Shown: positions 9,210 to 18,169, numbered from the stretch's first letter. The stretch: 64,000 nt of DNA from Micromonospora sp. WMMA1363 (GCF_030345795.1 NZ_JAUALB010000001.1:4022001-4086000), one strand, 5' to 3'. Made by a program: numbers and translations. The notes: a model not told the origin generated them from the sequence alone.

Positions 9210-9629
9210 ATGCCGACGATTACCGCGGAAACCCACGTGGCTCGTCCCGCCGCGCAGGTGTGGGCCGCCGTCCGGAGCGCCGCCACGCTGGCCTCCCAGG
9301 CTCCGCACGTGGTGGACGTCCGGGCTGACGGTGCGAGCACCCACTGGACGGTGCTGCTCAACGGCAGCGAGGTCGCCTGGGAACAGCGTGACGACGTGGG
9401 GCCGGGCACCGTCCTGCGCTTCACGCAGATCACCGGGGATCTGGAGGAGATGTCCGGCTCGTGGGAGGTCGCCGAGGCCGCCGGGGGTGCCCGGGTCCGC
9501 CTGACCATCGTCTTCGAGCTGGGTGTGGACGGGCTCGCGCCGCTGCTCGAACCCATCTGGGCGCAGTCCTTGCAAGCCCATGCCGAGGCACTGCTGCGCG
9601 TCGTACCGGCCGGATCGGAGAACCTGTGA
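9210..9629 (+). CDS. SRPBCC (START/Bet v1-like) family protein
   Basis: A 139-residue protein with the layout of polyketide cyclase/dehydrase-type SRPBCC domains: an N-terminal strand ITAETHVARPAAQVWAAV, curved strands with WTVLLNGSEVAWEQRDD, and a long C-terminal helix (LEPIWAQSLQAHAEALL). These folds bind hydrophobic or aromatic ligands and sometimes catalyse cyclisation or dehydration. The ATG start is behind a strong GAGAGGAGGAA. Its stop overlaps the next start (GTGA). The ligand is unknown. Confidence 0.75.
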   Translation: MPTITAETHVARPAAQVWAAVRSAATLASQAPHVVDVRADGASTHWTVLLNGSEVAWEQRDDVGPGTVLRFTQITGDLEEMSGSWEVAEAAGGARVRLTIVFELGVDGLAPLLEPIWAQSLQAHAEALLRVVPAGSENL

Positions 9630-10690
9630 ACCGCTACCTGAACTTCCTGCACACCACCGTCGCGTTCGAGGTGGCAGCCGACGCCACGGCGGCGTTCGAG
9701 CCGGTGGAACGGTTCTTCCGGCACCTGATGGCCGACCGGCCGGCGCGCGAGCCGACGTTCCGGATCACCGTGCTGGGCTATCACCCGGACACCGACGTGG
9801 AGCCCGCGGTCTGGCGGATCCCGCCGTCGATCGTGCGGCGCAGCAGCGCGGCCGAGTTCACCTTCGACGCGCATGTGGTGGTCGGGGACGGTCGCAAGCG
9901 CTACGTGAACCGGGCGACCCTGCTGGACGCGCCGCTCGATGTGGCTACCGACAACACGTTCACCGTCCGGATCACGGAGAAGTCCACCGTGCAGGTCCTG
10001 GACTTCGTCCGGGACCTGGTGATCCGGCACGAGGAGAACGAGGGCACGGTGGTGCTGCACGCGTCCGGCGTGTCCAAGAACGGCCGAGCGGTGATCATCG
10101 CCGGGCCCAAGGGCGCGGGCAAGACCACCACGTTGCTGTCCGTGCTTCGCCGGCCGGGCTGGAAGTACTTCACCGGCGACAAGCTGTTCTGCACGCTGGA
10201 AGACGGCCACGTCGTGGTCTACCCGTGGCGCGACTACCCGTACGTGGGTGTCGGCACGATCCGGGCCGAGCCGCGGTTGGAGAAGCTGGTCCGGGAGAAC
10301 GTGGACGAGCGGATCGACTCGTACCAGCCGAGCAACAAGGTCCTGATGGATCCGGACCTGTTCGAGTCCTGGATGGGTGCCGAGTTCTCCGCCGAGCCGC
10401 TGCGGCTGGCCGCGCTCCTGCTGCCCGAGGTGAAGCCGGGCGAGCAGCTGACCACGTGGCGACTGACCGACGGCAACGAGCGCTGGGCACACCTCAACAA
10501 GATCGTCGATCGGCAGGTGGACACCACGTTCTTCACCTGGCAGTCACACCTGGTCCCGGACTACGCGCGGTTCTACGCCTCGCTCGCCGAACTGCGTACG
10601 GCCCTGGACGCCGTCGAGATGATCCGTCTGCGCGGGACCCTCGACATCGACCTCGACACCCTGCTGTCCGGGGAGGAACGCCGACCGTGA
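9626..10690 (+). CDS. HPr-kinase-like P-loop protein
   Basis: A 354-residue protein. The N-terminal 150 residues are a beta-rich module without clear family. A Walker A motif GPKGAGKTTT lies near residues 161-170, directly after VVLHASGVSKNGRAVIIAG, which is the arrangement of HPr kinase/phosphorylase-like proteins that accompany biosynthetic clusters. It probably phosphorylates a small molecule or a protein. GTG starts inside the previous stop and its stop overlaps the next GTG, so it is coupled on both sides. It is not a carbon-catabolite HprK, which has a different N-terminal domain and conserved C-terminal loop. Confidence 0.7.
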   Translation: MNRYLNFLHTTVAFEVAADATAAFEPVERFFRHLMADRPAREPTFRITVLGYHPDTDVEPAVWRIPPSIVRRSSAAEFTFDAHVVVGDGRKRYVNRATLLDAPLDVATDNTFTVRITEKSTVQVLDFVRDLVIRHEENEGTVVLHASGVSKNGRAVIIAGPKGAGKTTTLLSVLRRPGWKYFTGDKLFCTLEDGHVVVYPWRDYPYVGVGTIRAEPRLEKLVRENVDERIDSYQPSNKVLMDPDLFESWMGAEFSAEPLRLAALLLPEVKPGEQLTTWRLTDGNERWAHLNKIVDRQVDTTFFTWQSHLVPDYARFYASLAELRTALDAVEMIRLRGTLDIDLDTLLSGEERRP

Positions 10691-11232
10691 GCATTCTACG
10701 CGTCTCCGTCGTCGGTCTGGCCGGCGCGGGGAAGTCCACCTGCGCCTCGCTGATCGCCGACTTCGCCCGCGAACAGGGACTCTCGCACGCTGTGGTGAAG
10801 CTCGCCGAGCCGCTCTACGACCTGCAGGACCAGGTCTACCGCCGATCCGGTGTCACACTGCCCGCGGGCGCTCAGGATCAGGTGCTGATGGAGGCGCTGG
10901 CCGATGCGATGCGCCGTATCCGGCCCACCGCGATCGTGGACGACTTCCTGGCCCGGTTGGACCGGGCCACCGCCGATGTGATCGTCAACGACGATCTGCG
11001 CGACCCGCACCACGACGCGCCCGGTCTGACCGGGCGCGGCTTCCGGATCCTGCGCGTCACCTGTGACGACGATGTACGCCGGAAGCGACTCGCCGAACGC
11101 GGCGACCCGTCGCTGGCCGACCGCTCCACCCGGCACATCGACCAGATTCCGCCGGACTCGGTGATCGAGAACACCGGCAGCCTGGACGCGTACCGCGTCC
11201 GGGTCCACGCCGTGCTGAGGGGCTGGGTGTGA
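10687..11232 (+). CDS. P-loop nucleoside/nucleotide kinase-like protein
   Basis: A 181-residue P-loop kinase with Walker A GLAGAGKST starting at G10, an acidic centre (AIVDDFLARL; VIVNDDLRDPHHD) and a lid-like segment rich in Arg (RRKRLAERGDPS). The size and pattern fit (deoxy)nucleoside or nucleoside-monophosphate kinases, with some likeness to dephospho-CoA kinase. With dCTP-deaminase-like and CTP-synthase-like neighbours, a pyrimidine (deoxy)nucleotide or a modified analogue is a reasonable guess. Start and stop overlap neighbours as GTGA. Confidence 0.75.
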   Translation: MSILRVSVVGLAGAGKSTCASLIADFAREQGLSHAVVKLAEPLYDLQDQVYRRSGVTLPAGAQDQVLMEALADAMRRIRPTAIVDDFLARLDRATADVIVNDDLRDPHHDAPGLTGRGFRILRVTCDDDVRRKRLAERGDPSLADRSTRHIDQIPPDSVIENTGSLDAYRVRVHAVLRGWV

Positions 11233-11759
11233 TTCTGAGCGGTCTCGAGATCCTGTCCGAGGTACGGGCGGGACGCATTTACATCGACGACTTCGACGCG
11301 GAACGGATCGAGCCGAACAGCTACGGATTCCGGCTCGCCGAGGACATTCTCTGGTACAACGACGAGGTTATCGACTGCTTCCGCCCACCAGCGGCCGAGC
11401 ACGTCAAGATGGGTCCCGACGGCCTCGTGCTGGAGCCGGGCCGCTTCTACCTGGGCGGCACCATGGAGGCGATGGGCAGCCCGCACTACGCGGCCACCCT
11501 GTACGCGTGCCGGTCGTCGTCCACTCTGGGTATTTGGATTCAGTTCTCCGCCCCGCTGGGGCACAGCGGCGCCATCTTCCCGTGGACGCTGGAGATGACG
11601 GTCGCCCAGCCGGTCCGGGTCTACCCCGGGATGGTGATCGGCAAGCTGGCGTTCTGGTCGATGCAGGGTGAATCGATCACCTACGACGGCAAGTACACCG
11701 GATCCGAGTCCGCGGTCGCCTCGCGTCTGAGTCTCGAGGAGGGACGTGGCGTCCGCTGA
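11229..11759 (+). CDS. Stand-alone dCTP-deaminase-like protein
   Basis: A 176-residue member of the dCTP deaminase/dUTPase family, paralogous to residues 1-175 of the fusion protein encoded from 1454. It keeps the glutamate expected to be catalytic (E122 in WTLEM) and YDGKYTGS, but the RSSxARLGL loop has become RSSSTLGI (R95-S96-S97), losing the second arginine present in the fused paralogue. The two copies thus preserve complementary parts of the family active site, which in this family forms between subunits. It is slightly shorter than housekeeping Dcd (about 190). The GTG start overlaps the previous stop; the end overlaps the next gene by 14 bases. Confidence 0.8.
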   Translation: MILSGLEILSEVRAGRIYIDDFDAERIEPNSYGFRLAEDILWYNDEVIDCFRPPAAEHVKMGPDGLVLEPGRFYLGGTMEAMGSPHYAATLYACRSSSTLGIWIQFSAPLGHSGAIFPWTLEMTVAQPVRVYPGMVIGKLAFWSMQGESITYDGKYTGSESAVASRLSLEEGRGVR

Positions 11760-13113
11760 ACTGTTCGAAGTCGTCGTCGGCCTGGTGTCGCTGCTACTCG
11801 CGGCACACCTGGTCGGCCGGCTCTTCGCCCGGTTCCGGCAGCCGTCGGTGGTCGGTGAGATCCTGGGCGGCCTGCTGCTCGGACCCACCGTGCTCGGTCA
11901 GCTCGCACCGGACGCGCAGCGGTTCCTCTTCCCCACCGGGGGCGCCGCCGCAGTCGGCGTCTCGCTGGTCTACCAGCTCGGCATGCTGCTGCTGATGTTC
12001 ACGGCCGGCGTCGAGATGCGGACCGTCTTCTCCCGGGAGAACCGCGCCACGGTCGCGGTGGTCTCGGTGGTTGGAATGCTGGTGCCGTTCGGCATCGGGC
12101 TGCTCATGGTCACGGCGATCGACACCACGGCGCTGGTCGGCCCGGCCAACGACGTCACCGGGCTGACCCTCATGATCGCCTGCGCGATCGCGGTGACCAG
12201 CATCCCGGTGATCTCCCGGATCATGCTCGACCTGGGGATCATCCGGTCCCGGTTCGCCCGGATGGTGCTCTCGGTGGCGGTCCTGGAGGACATCGTCCTC
12301 AACGTGATCATCTCGATCACACTGGGCATGGTAGCCGCACGCGGCGACGAGGGTTTCGGCCTAGCCGTCCTGCTGGGCATCGACGCCACCGCGGCCAGGG
12401 CCGTCTACCATGTGGTCGTCTCGCTGGCGTTCTTCGCGGCTACCGCGATGGTCGCAGCGTGGATCCGCCGCGGCACCGGCGGCCGTCCCCCGAGGTCACG
12501 GCCCGGCGAGGTGGCCGGCCGCATGACCGTGCTGCTTTCCGTGGTCGCGCTCTGCGTCTTCCTCGGAGTGGCACCGATCTTCGGCGCGTTCGTGGTCGGC
12601 CTGATGTCCGGCCGGCGCGGCAGACCGGATGACAACGAGGCGCTGGTGTCCATCCGGCGCTTCTCGTCCGGCTTCTTCATCCCGATCTACTTCGCCGTCG
12701 TCGGCCTCAAGCTCGATTTGGTGCACGCGCTGGACCCGTGGTTCACCGCCGGCTTCGTCCTGGTCGCCTGCGTAGCCAAGGGCGCGAGCGTCTATCTGGG
12801 CGCCCGGATGACCCACCGGTCGACGTCCGAATCGGCCAACCTCGCCTTGGCGCTGAACGCCCGCGGCGGTCCCGGCATCGTGCTCGCCACCGTGGCTTAC
12901 GACGCCGGGATCGTGAACGAGTCGCTGTTCACCACACTGATCCTCACCGCCGTCGGCACGTCCCAGTTGGCCGGCTGGGCACTGGAGGTCGCGGTCCGGC
13001 GCGGCACGTTGCAGGCCGACGACAACACCCGCGTGCCCACCGGACCCGGCAACGTGGTCGACGACAGCCACGTGCCCGCCGAACATACACCCGGCAACGC
13101 GGTCGTGGGCTGA
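11746..13113 (+). CDS. Kef/CPA2-type cation:proton antiporter
   Basis: A 455-residue integral membrane protein with about 11-13 hydrophobic segments, typical of the CPA2 monovalent cation:proton antiporter family (Na_H_Exchanger). Family features are EILGGLLLGPTVLG in the early membrane part, ACAIAVTSIPVISRI, and the late ALNARGGPGIVLATVAYDAGI segment. No C-terminal TrkA-N domain is present; a short hydrophilic tail ends the protein. Inside a metabolite cluster it may export a charged product or balance ions during export. GTG start behind GAGGAGGGAC within the end of the preceding gene. Confidence 0.85.
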   Translation: MASAELFEVVVGLVSLLLAAHLVGRLFARFRQPSVVGEILGGLLLGPTVLGQLAPDAQRFLFPTGGAAAVGVSLVYQLGMLLLMFTAGVEMRTVFSRENRATVAVVSVVGMLVPFGIGLLMVTAIDTTALVGPANDVTGLTLMIACAIAVTSIPVISRIMLDLGIIRSRFARMVLSVAVLEDIVLNVIISITLGMVAARGDEGFGLAVLLGIDATAARAVYHVVVSLAFFAATAMVAAWIRRGTGGRPPRSRPGEVAGRMTVLLSVVALCVFLGVAPIFGAFVVGLMSGRRGRPDDNEALVSIRRFSSGFFIPIYFAVVGLKLDLVHALDPWFTAGFVLVACVAKGASVYLGARMTHRSTSESANLALALNARGGPGIVLATVAYDAGIVNESLFTTLILTAVGTSQLAGWALEVAVRRGTLQADDNTRVPTGPGNVVDDSHVPAEHTPGNAVVG

Positions 13114-13149
13114 CCTGCCCCATCTCTCTCGTACGGAAAGGCGTTTCTG

Positions 13150-13421
13150 GTGGTACACGCTGCCAAGTACATCTTCGTCACCGGAGGGGTCTCGTCCTCG
13201 GTCGGCAAGGACTCACCGTGTCCGGCCTCGGCGCACCGCTCCAGGCGCGGGGCCCGCGGGTGTCCGCGCCGCACGACAACGGCATCCGGCCGGACGCGAT
13301 CGTGCCGTGCCCCGACCGGGAGGCACCCGACGCGGGTCACCGCAGGACAGCACCGACATGCGACGTGGACCTCGCTGCGGTGGTGGCCGCGGTCCGCCGC
13401 GCCCAGTCCCGAACGTCCTAG
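13150..13421 (+). pseudogene. CTP synthase relic, internally deleted and frameshifted
   Basis: The first 20 codons (from GTG 13150) read AAKYIFVTGGVSSSVGK, the unmistakable N-terminus of CTP synthase. A one-base loss near 13209 moves the frame; the continuation reads GLTVSGLGAPLQARGPRVS, matching the next CTP synthase block. Then about 180 residues are missing and the frame continues with GIRPDAIVPCPDREAP and CDVDLAAVVAAV, matching the later amidoligase-domain segment of the family. The glutaminase domain is absent. A ribosome site (GGAAAGGCG) survives. I infer that the cluster once had its own CTP synthase paralogue to supply or resist depletion of CTP. Confidence 0.8.
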
Positions 13422-13436
13422 AGAAGGGTTCCGACC

Positions 13437-14690
13437 ATGAGCACCACACGCCGACCGGTCGTCGCGATCACCGACGCCTTCTCGACCGCGCGGCACCTCG
13501 CCCCGCTCTTCCACCAGGCAGGCTTCGACTGCCTGCACGTGCAGAGTCTGATCGACCCGCCCGCGTTGTTCGCGGCGTCGTCTCAGCCGGACGACTTCCT
13601 GGACACCGTGGTACACACCGGCGACCTGGACGCCACGGTGGCCACGATCCGCCCGTACGCTCCGGTCGCGCTGCTCGCCGGTGCGGAGAGCGGCGTCGAG
13701 CTGGCGGACGCGCTGAGCGAGGCGATCGGCGTGCGCACCAACGGCACGGCACTGAGCGGCGCCCGCCGGGACAAGTACCGGATGATCGAGACGGTGAAGG
13801 CGGCCGGTCTGCCCGCCGCCGACCAGATCCTGGCCACCGACCTGGACACGCTCCTCGGCTGGTACGGCGACACCGACCGGCTGGTGGTTCTCAAGCCGCT
13901 GCGCGGCGCGCTGAACGACGGCGTGCACTTCTGCGGTACGGCCGCCGACGTGCGGTCCGCGTTCGAGACGCTGACCGGCCGGCGCAGTGCGCTGGGCCAG
14001 GGCAACGATGGTGTCGTGGCCCAGGAGTACCTGGTCGGCGCGGAATACTACGTGAACACCGTCAGCGTGGACGGCAAGCACTACGTCTGCGACCTCTGGC
14101 GCACCCACCATCTGCGTGTCAACGGCGTCCGCGACCTGCTCGGCGGCTCGCAGCTGATGGTCCGGGACGGCCAGGAACAGCAGGCCCTGGTCGGGTACGT
14201 GAGCCAGGTGCTGGACACACTCGGAGTGGCGAACGGCCCCGCGCACACCGAGGTCAAGCTGACCCCGGACGGCCCGCGCCTGATCGAGACCGGGGCGCGC
14301 GTCTGCGGTGCCGAACTGCCGCTGCTCACCCGCGCGGCACTGGGCAGCAGCCAGTTGGAGTGGACGGTCACCGCGTATACCGACCCGGACACGTTCCTGG
14401 CGCACTGGCAGGACCACTACGAGACGCCCCGGCACGCGGTGTGCGTCAACATGATCGCGCCGGCGGGCGGGAAGCTGATCGGCTACCCGCGGATGGACGA
14501 ACTCGAGAAGCTGGAAAGCTACCACGGCCGGCTGACCAGGGTGGGCCCCGGCCAGGAGCTGTCGCAGACCACCAACGACATGACGTATCCGCTGCTCGTC
14601 CACCTGATACACGAGGTGGAAGGCGTCCTGATGCGGGACTACATGACGGCCCGATACCTCGACGGTGAAGGATTCTACGATGTCGCGTGA
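13437..14690 (+). CDS. ATP-grasp ligase
   Basis: A 417-residue ATP-grasp protein of the type that forms amide bonds in natural-product pathways. Visible are the ATP-binding lysine region (LVVLKPLRGALNDGVHFCG), the hinge VAQEYLVGAEYYVNTV, and the metal-binding strand PRLIETGARVCG in which the usual asparagine of E-x-N is replaced by threonine. It lacks biotin-carboxylase and PurK-specific features. A carboxylate-amine ligation joining an amino acid to the pathway product is the likely reaction. ATG start behind AGAAGGG; the end overlaps the transporter start by 11 bases. Confidence 0.8.
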   Translation: MSTTRRPVVAITDAFSTARHLAPLFHQAGFDCLHVQSLIDPPALFAASSQPDDFLDTVVHTGDLDATVATIRPYAPVALLAGAESGVELADALSEAIGVRTNGTALSGARRDKYRMIETVKAAGLPAADQILATDLDTLLGWYGDTDRLVVLKPLRGALNDGVHFCGTAADVRSAFETLTGRRSALGQGNDGVVAQEYLVGAEYYVNTVSVDGKHYVCDLWRTHHLRVNGVRDLLGGSQLMVRDGQEQQALVGYVSQVLDTLGVANGPAHTEVKLTPDGPRLIETGARVCGAELPLLTRAALGSSQLEWTVTAYTDPDTFLAHWQDHYETPRHAVCVNMIAPAGGKLIGYPRMDELEKLESYHGRLTRVGPGQELSQTTNDMTYPLLVHLIHEVEGVLMRDYMTARYLDGEGFYDVA

Positions 14691-15705
14691 CGGTACCTCG
14701 GCGAGCCGGAACGCTCCCCTCGTGGGCACCCTGCTGGTACTGGGCTATTGCGTGATCAACTCCACGAAGTCGGTTTTCGAGGGCTCACTGGTCCAGCATT
14801 TGTCCCCGGAGTTCATCGCGTTCAACTCGTTCGTCCTCGCGCAGGGCTTCTACTTCATGATCTGCCGCGACAAGGCGGCGCTGCTGGCCACCGTCCGGCG
14901 TTGCCTGCCGGATGTGATCGCGTTGAATGTGGCGACCATGGTCTCCTGGGTCGCGGTGCTGTACGCCTTCACCGTGTTCGAGCCGGCCATGGCGAACTCG
15001 GTGATCCTCGGGCTGGTCCCCAGCATCACCATCGCGCTCGGCTTCAAGCTGCGCCCCGGCGTGCGGGCGCTGCGCCTGGAGGTGGTCGCCGCGCTGGGCA
15101 TGCTGGCCGCGATGAGTTTCTTGGTCGCGGCGGCCTGGAACGGCTCGTCGGCGATCGGTGACCTGCCGAAGGACGACCTGGCGGCGGGACTGATCTATTG
15201 CGTGCTGACCAGTTTCGCGCTGTCCGCGATCACCTACTTCACCCGGCGCCTCGGCGACCAGGGCATGTCCGTGCAGCAGATGATGGCCTCCCGCTTCGGC
15301 GTGCTCATCCTGGTCACGCTGGGCCTCCTGATCGGTCGGGACAGCTTCGACGCCTACACACCGCGCAACATCGGCGCGATCCTGCTGATCAGCATCGTCG
15401 GCGTGATCGTCTCGCTGTACCTGCTCCAGGCGGGCATGGTCCGCACCGAGCCGATCACCGTCTCGATGTTGTTCGGCACCAACCTGATCATCACGTACGT
15501 GGTTCAGTTCCTCGACCCGCGACTGCACCAGTCCACCACCACGTTCGTCGGCGTGCTGGTGCTTTCCGCGGCGATGTGCCTGGGTGCCTGGGCCCGCTGG
15601 CGGGACGGCCGGGACAACCCGCCGGCCGGGGTGCCGGACAAGGTGCCGGCCGAGGTGCCGGCCGAGGCGGAGGGCACCACGCAGAACGTCGGGAACCGGA
15701 CGTGA
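14680..15705 (+). CDS. EamA/DMT-family transporter
   Basis: A 341-residue membrane protein with about ten hydrophobic segments, matching the drug/metabolite transporter superfamily with two EamA repeats. The C-terminal 40 residues are hydrophilic, with repeated VPA/EVPAE units. It probably exports the cluster product. The ATG at 14680 behind GAAGGA is preferred over a GTG at 14665; either overlaps the ligase end. The stop overlaps the next GTG. Confidence 0.85.
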   Translation: MSRDGTSASRNAPLVGTLLVLGYCVINSTKSVFEGSLVQHLSPEFIAFNSFVLAQGFYFMICRDKAALLATVRRCLPDVIALNVATMVSWVAVLYAFTVFEPAMANSVILGLVPSITIALGFKLRPGVRALRLEVVAALGMLAAMSFLVAAAWNGSSAIGDLPKDDLAAGLIYCVLTSFALSAITYFTRRLGDQGMSVQQMMASRFGVLILVTLGLLIGRDSFDAYTPRNIGAILLISIVGVIVSLYLLQAGMVRTEPITVSMLFGTNLIITYVVQFLDPRLHQSTTTFVGVLVLSAAMCLGAWARWRDGRDNPPAGVPDKVPAEVPAEAEGTTQNVGNRT

Positions 15706-16433
15706 CCGTCCTGGCACACCTCAGCGATTTGCATCTCGACGGAAGCCCGGAACGCGCGGGCCGGGCGCGCCGAGTCGTGTCGTACCTGTGCGACCTGGCC
15801 GGGCCCCTCGACGCTGTCGTGATCACCGGGGACCTCGCGGACAGTGGCACCGCGGCGGAGTACACCCAGGTGAGCGACGTGCTGAGGCCGTTGCACGACC
15901 GCTTTCCGGTGCTGATGTGCCCGGGCAACCACGATGTCACGCCGGTCTTCGCCGAGTACCTGGTCCCACCGCAGTCGGCGGCCGTTTACGGCGGCGTCCA
16001 GATCCTGCTGGCGGACTCCTCGGTCCCCGGTGCGGACGACGGTTTGCTGTCGCCGTCCGCCCTGCAGTGGCTGGACGCCCGGCTGGACGCCGCCCCGGAG
16101 ACACCCGCCCTGGTGGGTTTTCACCACCCGCCGGCCGCCCTGAGTATCCCGTTCGTCGACGCGATCGGCCTCCGTAACCCGGCGGCCCTGGCCACCGTGC
16201 TGTCCCGCCACCCACAGGTGGCGGGTGTGCTGGCCGGCCACGCCCACGCGGCGGTGTCCACCACCTTTGCGGGCGTGCCGCTACTGGTGGCCCCCGGCGT
16301 GGTGTCGGCGGCGGTGCTGCCGTGGGAGCGCGCCAACGCCTGGAGCTATCAGCAGGACTGTGTCTCTCTGATGTTCCACGTCCTCACCGCGGGCGTGATC
16401 ACCACGCACGTGCGCACGGTCCTGATCCGGTAG
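15702..16433 (+). CDS. Calcineurin-like metallophosphoesterase (Icc-like)
   Basis: A 243-residue phosphoesterase with all class III motifs: SDLH (D9, H11), TGDLAD near 45, GNHD near 74, GFHHPP and GHAHA. The size and motif spacing resemble Icc/cyclic-nucleotide phosphodiesterase-type enzymes. It is the last gene of the coupled series (GTG inside the previous stop) and could remove a phosphate or cleave a phosphodiester of a pathway intermediate or product, for example as self-protection. Confidence 0.85.
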   Translation: MTVLAHLSDLHLDGSPERAGRARRVVSYLCDLAGPLDAVVITGDLADSGTAAEYTQVSDVLRPLHDRFPVLMCPGNHDVTPVFAEYLVPPQSAAVYGGVQILLADSSVPGADDGLLSPSALQWLDARLDAAPETPALVGFHHPPAALSIPFVDAIGLRNPAALATVLSRHPQVAGVLAGHAHAAVSTTFAGVPLLVAPGVVSAAVLPWERANAWSYQQDCVSLMFHVLTAGVITTHVRTVLIR

Positions 16434-16593
16434 CGGACTGCGCGGTCCGGCGTGGCGGCCGTTTCTCCGACCGCTGCGCCCGAACCAGCAACGGCGATTG
16501 GCGTCAGCCGAGGCGCGGACGTCCCAGCAACCGTGACCGGGCCCTGGCATCTACGACACGGGACCGGTTCGAGTGGAACACCGGACGCGGGGT

Positions 16594-17794
16594 CGGTTTT
16601 GAGGCATCCGTGCAGGATGCCGACGAGTCGGTTGGCGAGCTGGCGCAGCGCGGCGCTGTGGTTGGCGCCGCAGGCGCGTTGCCGGTCGTAGTAGGCCCGA
16701 GCTCCGGGCGATGCCTTCAGCGCGGAGAACGCCTGGGTTATCAGCGCGTCGACGAGTCGGTCGTTGTGCACGAACCGGGCCATGACGGCTCTCTTCTTCC
16801 CGGACGCGCGGGTGATCGGGCTGGTGCCGGCGTAGTTCCTTCGGGCCTTCGCCGAGGCGTAACGGTCGTGGTCGTCACCGAACTCCGCGAGCACCCGGGC
16901 GCCGAGGACCACACCGAGTCCCGGCTGGGACAGGATGATCTCAGCGGCCGGGTGTCGACCAAAATGGTCCTCCACCTGCCCTTGCAGGGCCTTGACGTGC
17001 TTGTTGAGAGTGCCCAGCAGGGCGACCAGTGCCCGTACCGTCGCGGCATACGCGGCGGTGAGCACGTCCGGCTGGCCGAGCTGCTCGGTGCGCAGGGCGG
17101 CCTGGATCGCCGCCGCCTTCGTCGGGATGTCCCGGCGGCGGGCCCGTTTGAGCGCCGCGCTGATCTGGCTGCCGCTCAGCTTCGCGGCAGCGGCCGGGTC
17201 GGGTGCCTCCGCCAGCAGTTCCAGGCTGTCGCCGACGTCCAAGTCCTCGAACGCTACCAACGCGGCCGGGAAGTACTCCCGCAATGCGTGCCGTAGCCGC
17301 TGCCCTGCCCGTGCGTTCCCAGATCAGCGTCTTGTGCATCCGGGTGACAACCTTGGCCGCCTCCGCCTCGGCGCTGTCCCCAGCGATCGGACGCAACTGG
17401 TGCGAGTCGGTACGGACCATATCAGCCAGCATGTGCGCGTCGGCCGCATCGCTCTTGGCCCCGACAAGGCGAGGCGTTCCCGGTACCGGGCCGCCTGCAA
17501 CGGGTTCACCGAATACACCGTGTAGCCCGCCGCAACCAGCGCCTGCACCCACGGACCCCGATCGGTCTCGATCCCGATCTTCACCGGCCCGGCGATGTCC
17601 TCGGCATCGATATCGTCGCCGAGCACCTGCCCGATCATCGCGTGCAGTCTCGCCATGCCCGCCATGCCCTCGGGAAGCCGGGCCTTGGCCAGCCGGCGGC
17701 CGGAAGCGTCCATCACCTCAACGTCGTGGTGGTCCTCCGCCCAGTCATCTCCTACGAACAGCAACGCCTCTCCTGCCTGTCGAACCGATACCAC
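16594..17794 (-). mobile_element. IS110-family transposase relic
   Basis: A broken IS110 (DEDD/Transposase_20) gene read right to left. GTG 17794 begins with LLFVGDDWAEDHHDVEVMD; the frame shifts near 17465 to GAKSDAADAHMLADMVRTD and again near 17300 to RLRHALREYFPAALVAF, then continues through ILSQPGLGVVLGARVLAEF and the C-terminal RQLANRLVGILHGCLKT. Similarity stops at about 16594, before the usual end, so the right domain tail and element end are lost. It directly abuts the end of the biosynthetic cluster and marks the beginning of the accessory zone. Confidence 0.85.
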
Positions 17795-18169
17795 AGGTAG
17801 CCAGGCGGAGAACTATCAGCGACCTAATGAAGCAGTGCTCACGCCGCGACCGGCCGGGCACGACATCCCATCAGCGATCAACCCTCCAACACCGACCAGC
17901 AGCGGCACGATCTTTGAACAGGACTCCACGTCCAGGCCCACGGAGTGCTCGTCTGCCGGCGGCTACCTACCCGCCAGGAGTTTGCCGGATGGCTCACTCC
18001 CAGAACTCATTAGACCTGCCCACCGGCGCCTGACCCGCGAGGGTCCACCGATCGCCGTGTCCCTGCCCGGTCGGGCTTCACGCACCGGACGGGCAGGTGG
18101 GTAGGTCACCGACTGCGTTGGCCCACCGGCGCCACAGCGCACGAATCCACCCCTGGGGGTGCCGGGCGC
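17795..18169. other. Gap without recognisable gene
   Basis: These 375 bases lie upstream of the IS110 relic. Short open frames are low-complexity and match nothing I recognise. It is probably residual insertion-sequence flank and the downstream region of the response regulator. Confidence 0.4.

Noticed and set aside
10878..11888. Long minus-strand frames within the first cluster
   Set aside because: They mirror the plus-strand genes, have Arg/Pro-rich shadow composition and no domains.
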